Assembly: GCA_009782655.1 (NCBI GenBank)
Contig: WRIQ01000005.1
Coordinates: forward strand, 1 to 14,152
DNA from: Prolixibacteraceae bacterium
GTDB lineage: Bacteria; Bacteroidota; Bacteroidia; Bacteroidales; Prolixibacteraceae
DNA length: 14,152 bases
Reading direction: 5' to 3'
A program made the translations under genes and the position numbers. The notes under the pieces are model-generated. The model was not told the DNA's origin, searched no databases, and saw only the letters and a list, made by a program, of their open reading frames with translations. Below are positions 14,064 through 14,152 of the stretch, one piece after another. Numbering within the stretch: position 1 is the first letter of the stretch; each line of letters begins with the position of its first letter.

Positions 14064-14152
14064 GTGGATTTCGAACAGATTATTCAGGAGCTGAAAAATA
14101 AAATTTATCACCCGGTTTATTTTTTATGCGGCGAAGAGCCTTATTATACCGA
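14064..14152 (+). CDS. holA: DNA polymerase III delta subunit, N-terminal fragment
   Basis: The first 29 codons of a gene running off the window edge. The GTG at 14064-14066 lies in the same frame as amn, three bases after its TAA, so no upstream start is possible. The peptide DFEQIIQELKNKIYHPVYF, followed by LCGEEPYYT, matches the N-terminus of HolA, the clamp-loader subunit that opens the beta sliding clamp; the segment V-Y-F-L-x-G-E-E-P-Y-Y is its characteristic opening strand and Walker-A-like turn. Only the first strand-helix is visible, so the call rests on a short but distinctive stretch and on recalled Bacteroidales gene order beside amn and the HsdR-N protein. Confidence 0.85.
   Translation, partial: MDFEQIIQELKNKIYHPVYFLCGEEPYYT

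Overview
The window looks like a chromosomal segment from a Bacteroidota member, most likely of the order Bacteroidales. The gene content supports this: a DUF4837 lipoprotein beside rnhB, a short stand-alone AMP nucleosidase, a solitary HsdR-N-type nuclease domain beside amn and holA, an OmpA protein with TPR and PD40 repeats, and several lipoproteins with short lipoboxes. Possible Bacteroidota-type -7 boxes (TAnnTTTG) also occur. No rRNA, tRNA, CRISPR array, transposase or integrase gene was seen. The assignment rests on recognised protein families and recalled gene order, not on a database search.

Left part (1-5342, minus strand). This reads as one leftward cluster: a Wzx-like flippase with a TTG start, a DUF3267 membrane metalloprotease candidate, dut (dUTPase), a 585-residue TPR lipoprotein, and a Tat-signal aldo/keto reductase. 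Flippase/DUF3267 and dut/TPR each share an ATGA stop-start overlap. dut may have its own promoter.

Middle part (5441-8361, plus strand). It begins divergently with a GT4 glycosyltransferase, overlaps rnhB (again by ATGA), and continues with a DUF4837 lipoprotein. This run converges on a leftward gene (8471-10396) for a large OmpA-family protein. Its domain order (TPR, PD40 propeller, regulatory beta-sandwich, OmpA) is that of the type IX secretion protein PorE, but it carries an ordinary signal peptide instead of a lipobox.

Accessory part (10397-12747, plus strand). This is the least ordinary stretch. It holds a structured leader before a 64-residue charged micro-protein, then a 311-residue surface lipoprotein, then an unrecognised 151-residue ORF. 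The last 50 bases of the lipoprotein gene's tail (11929-11978) recur at 12516-12565 with one mismatch, flanking the 151-residue ORF. The second copy still reads as an alternative lipoprotein C-terminus ending in its own stop codon. This looks like a 587-bp insertion or duplication at the 3' end of the lipoprotein gene, or the remnant of a tandem paralogue. A strong compound terminator hairpin (12677-12722) closes the region.

Right part (12748-14152). A leftward HsdR-N-domain protein lies divergent from amn (AMP nucleosidase), which is followed after three bases by the start of holA (DNA polymerase III delta), cut by the window edge.
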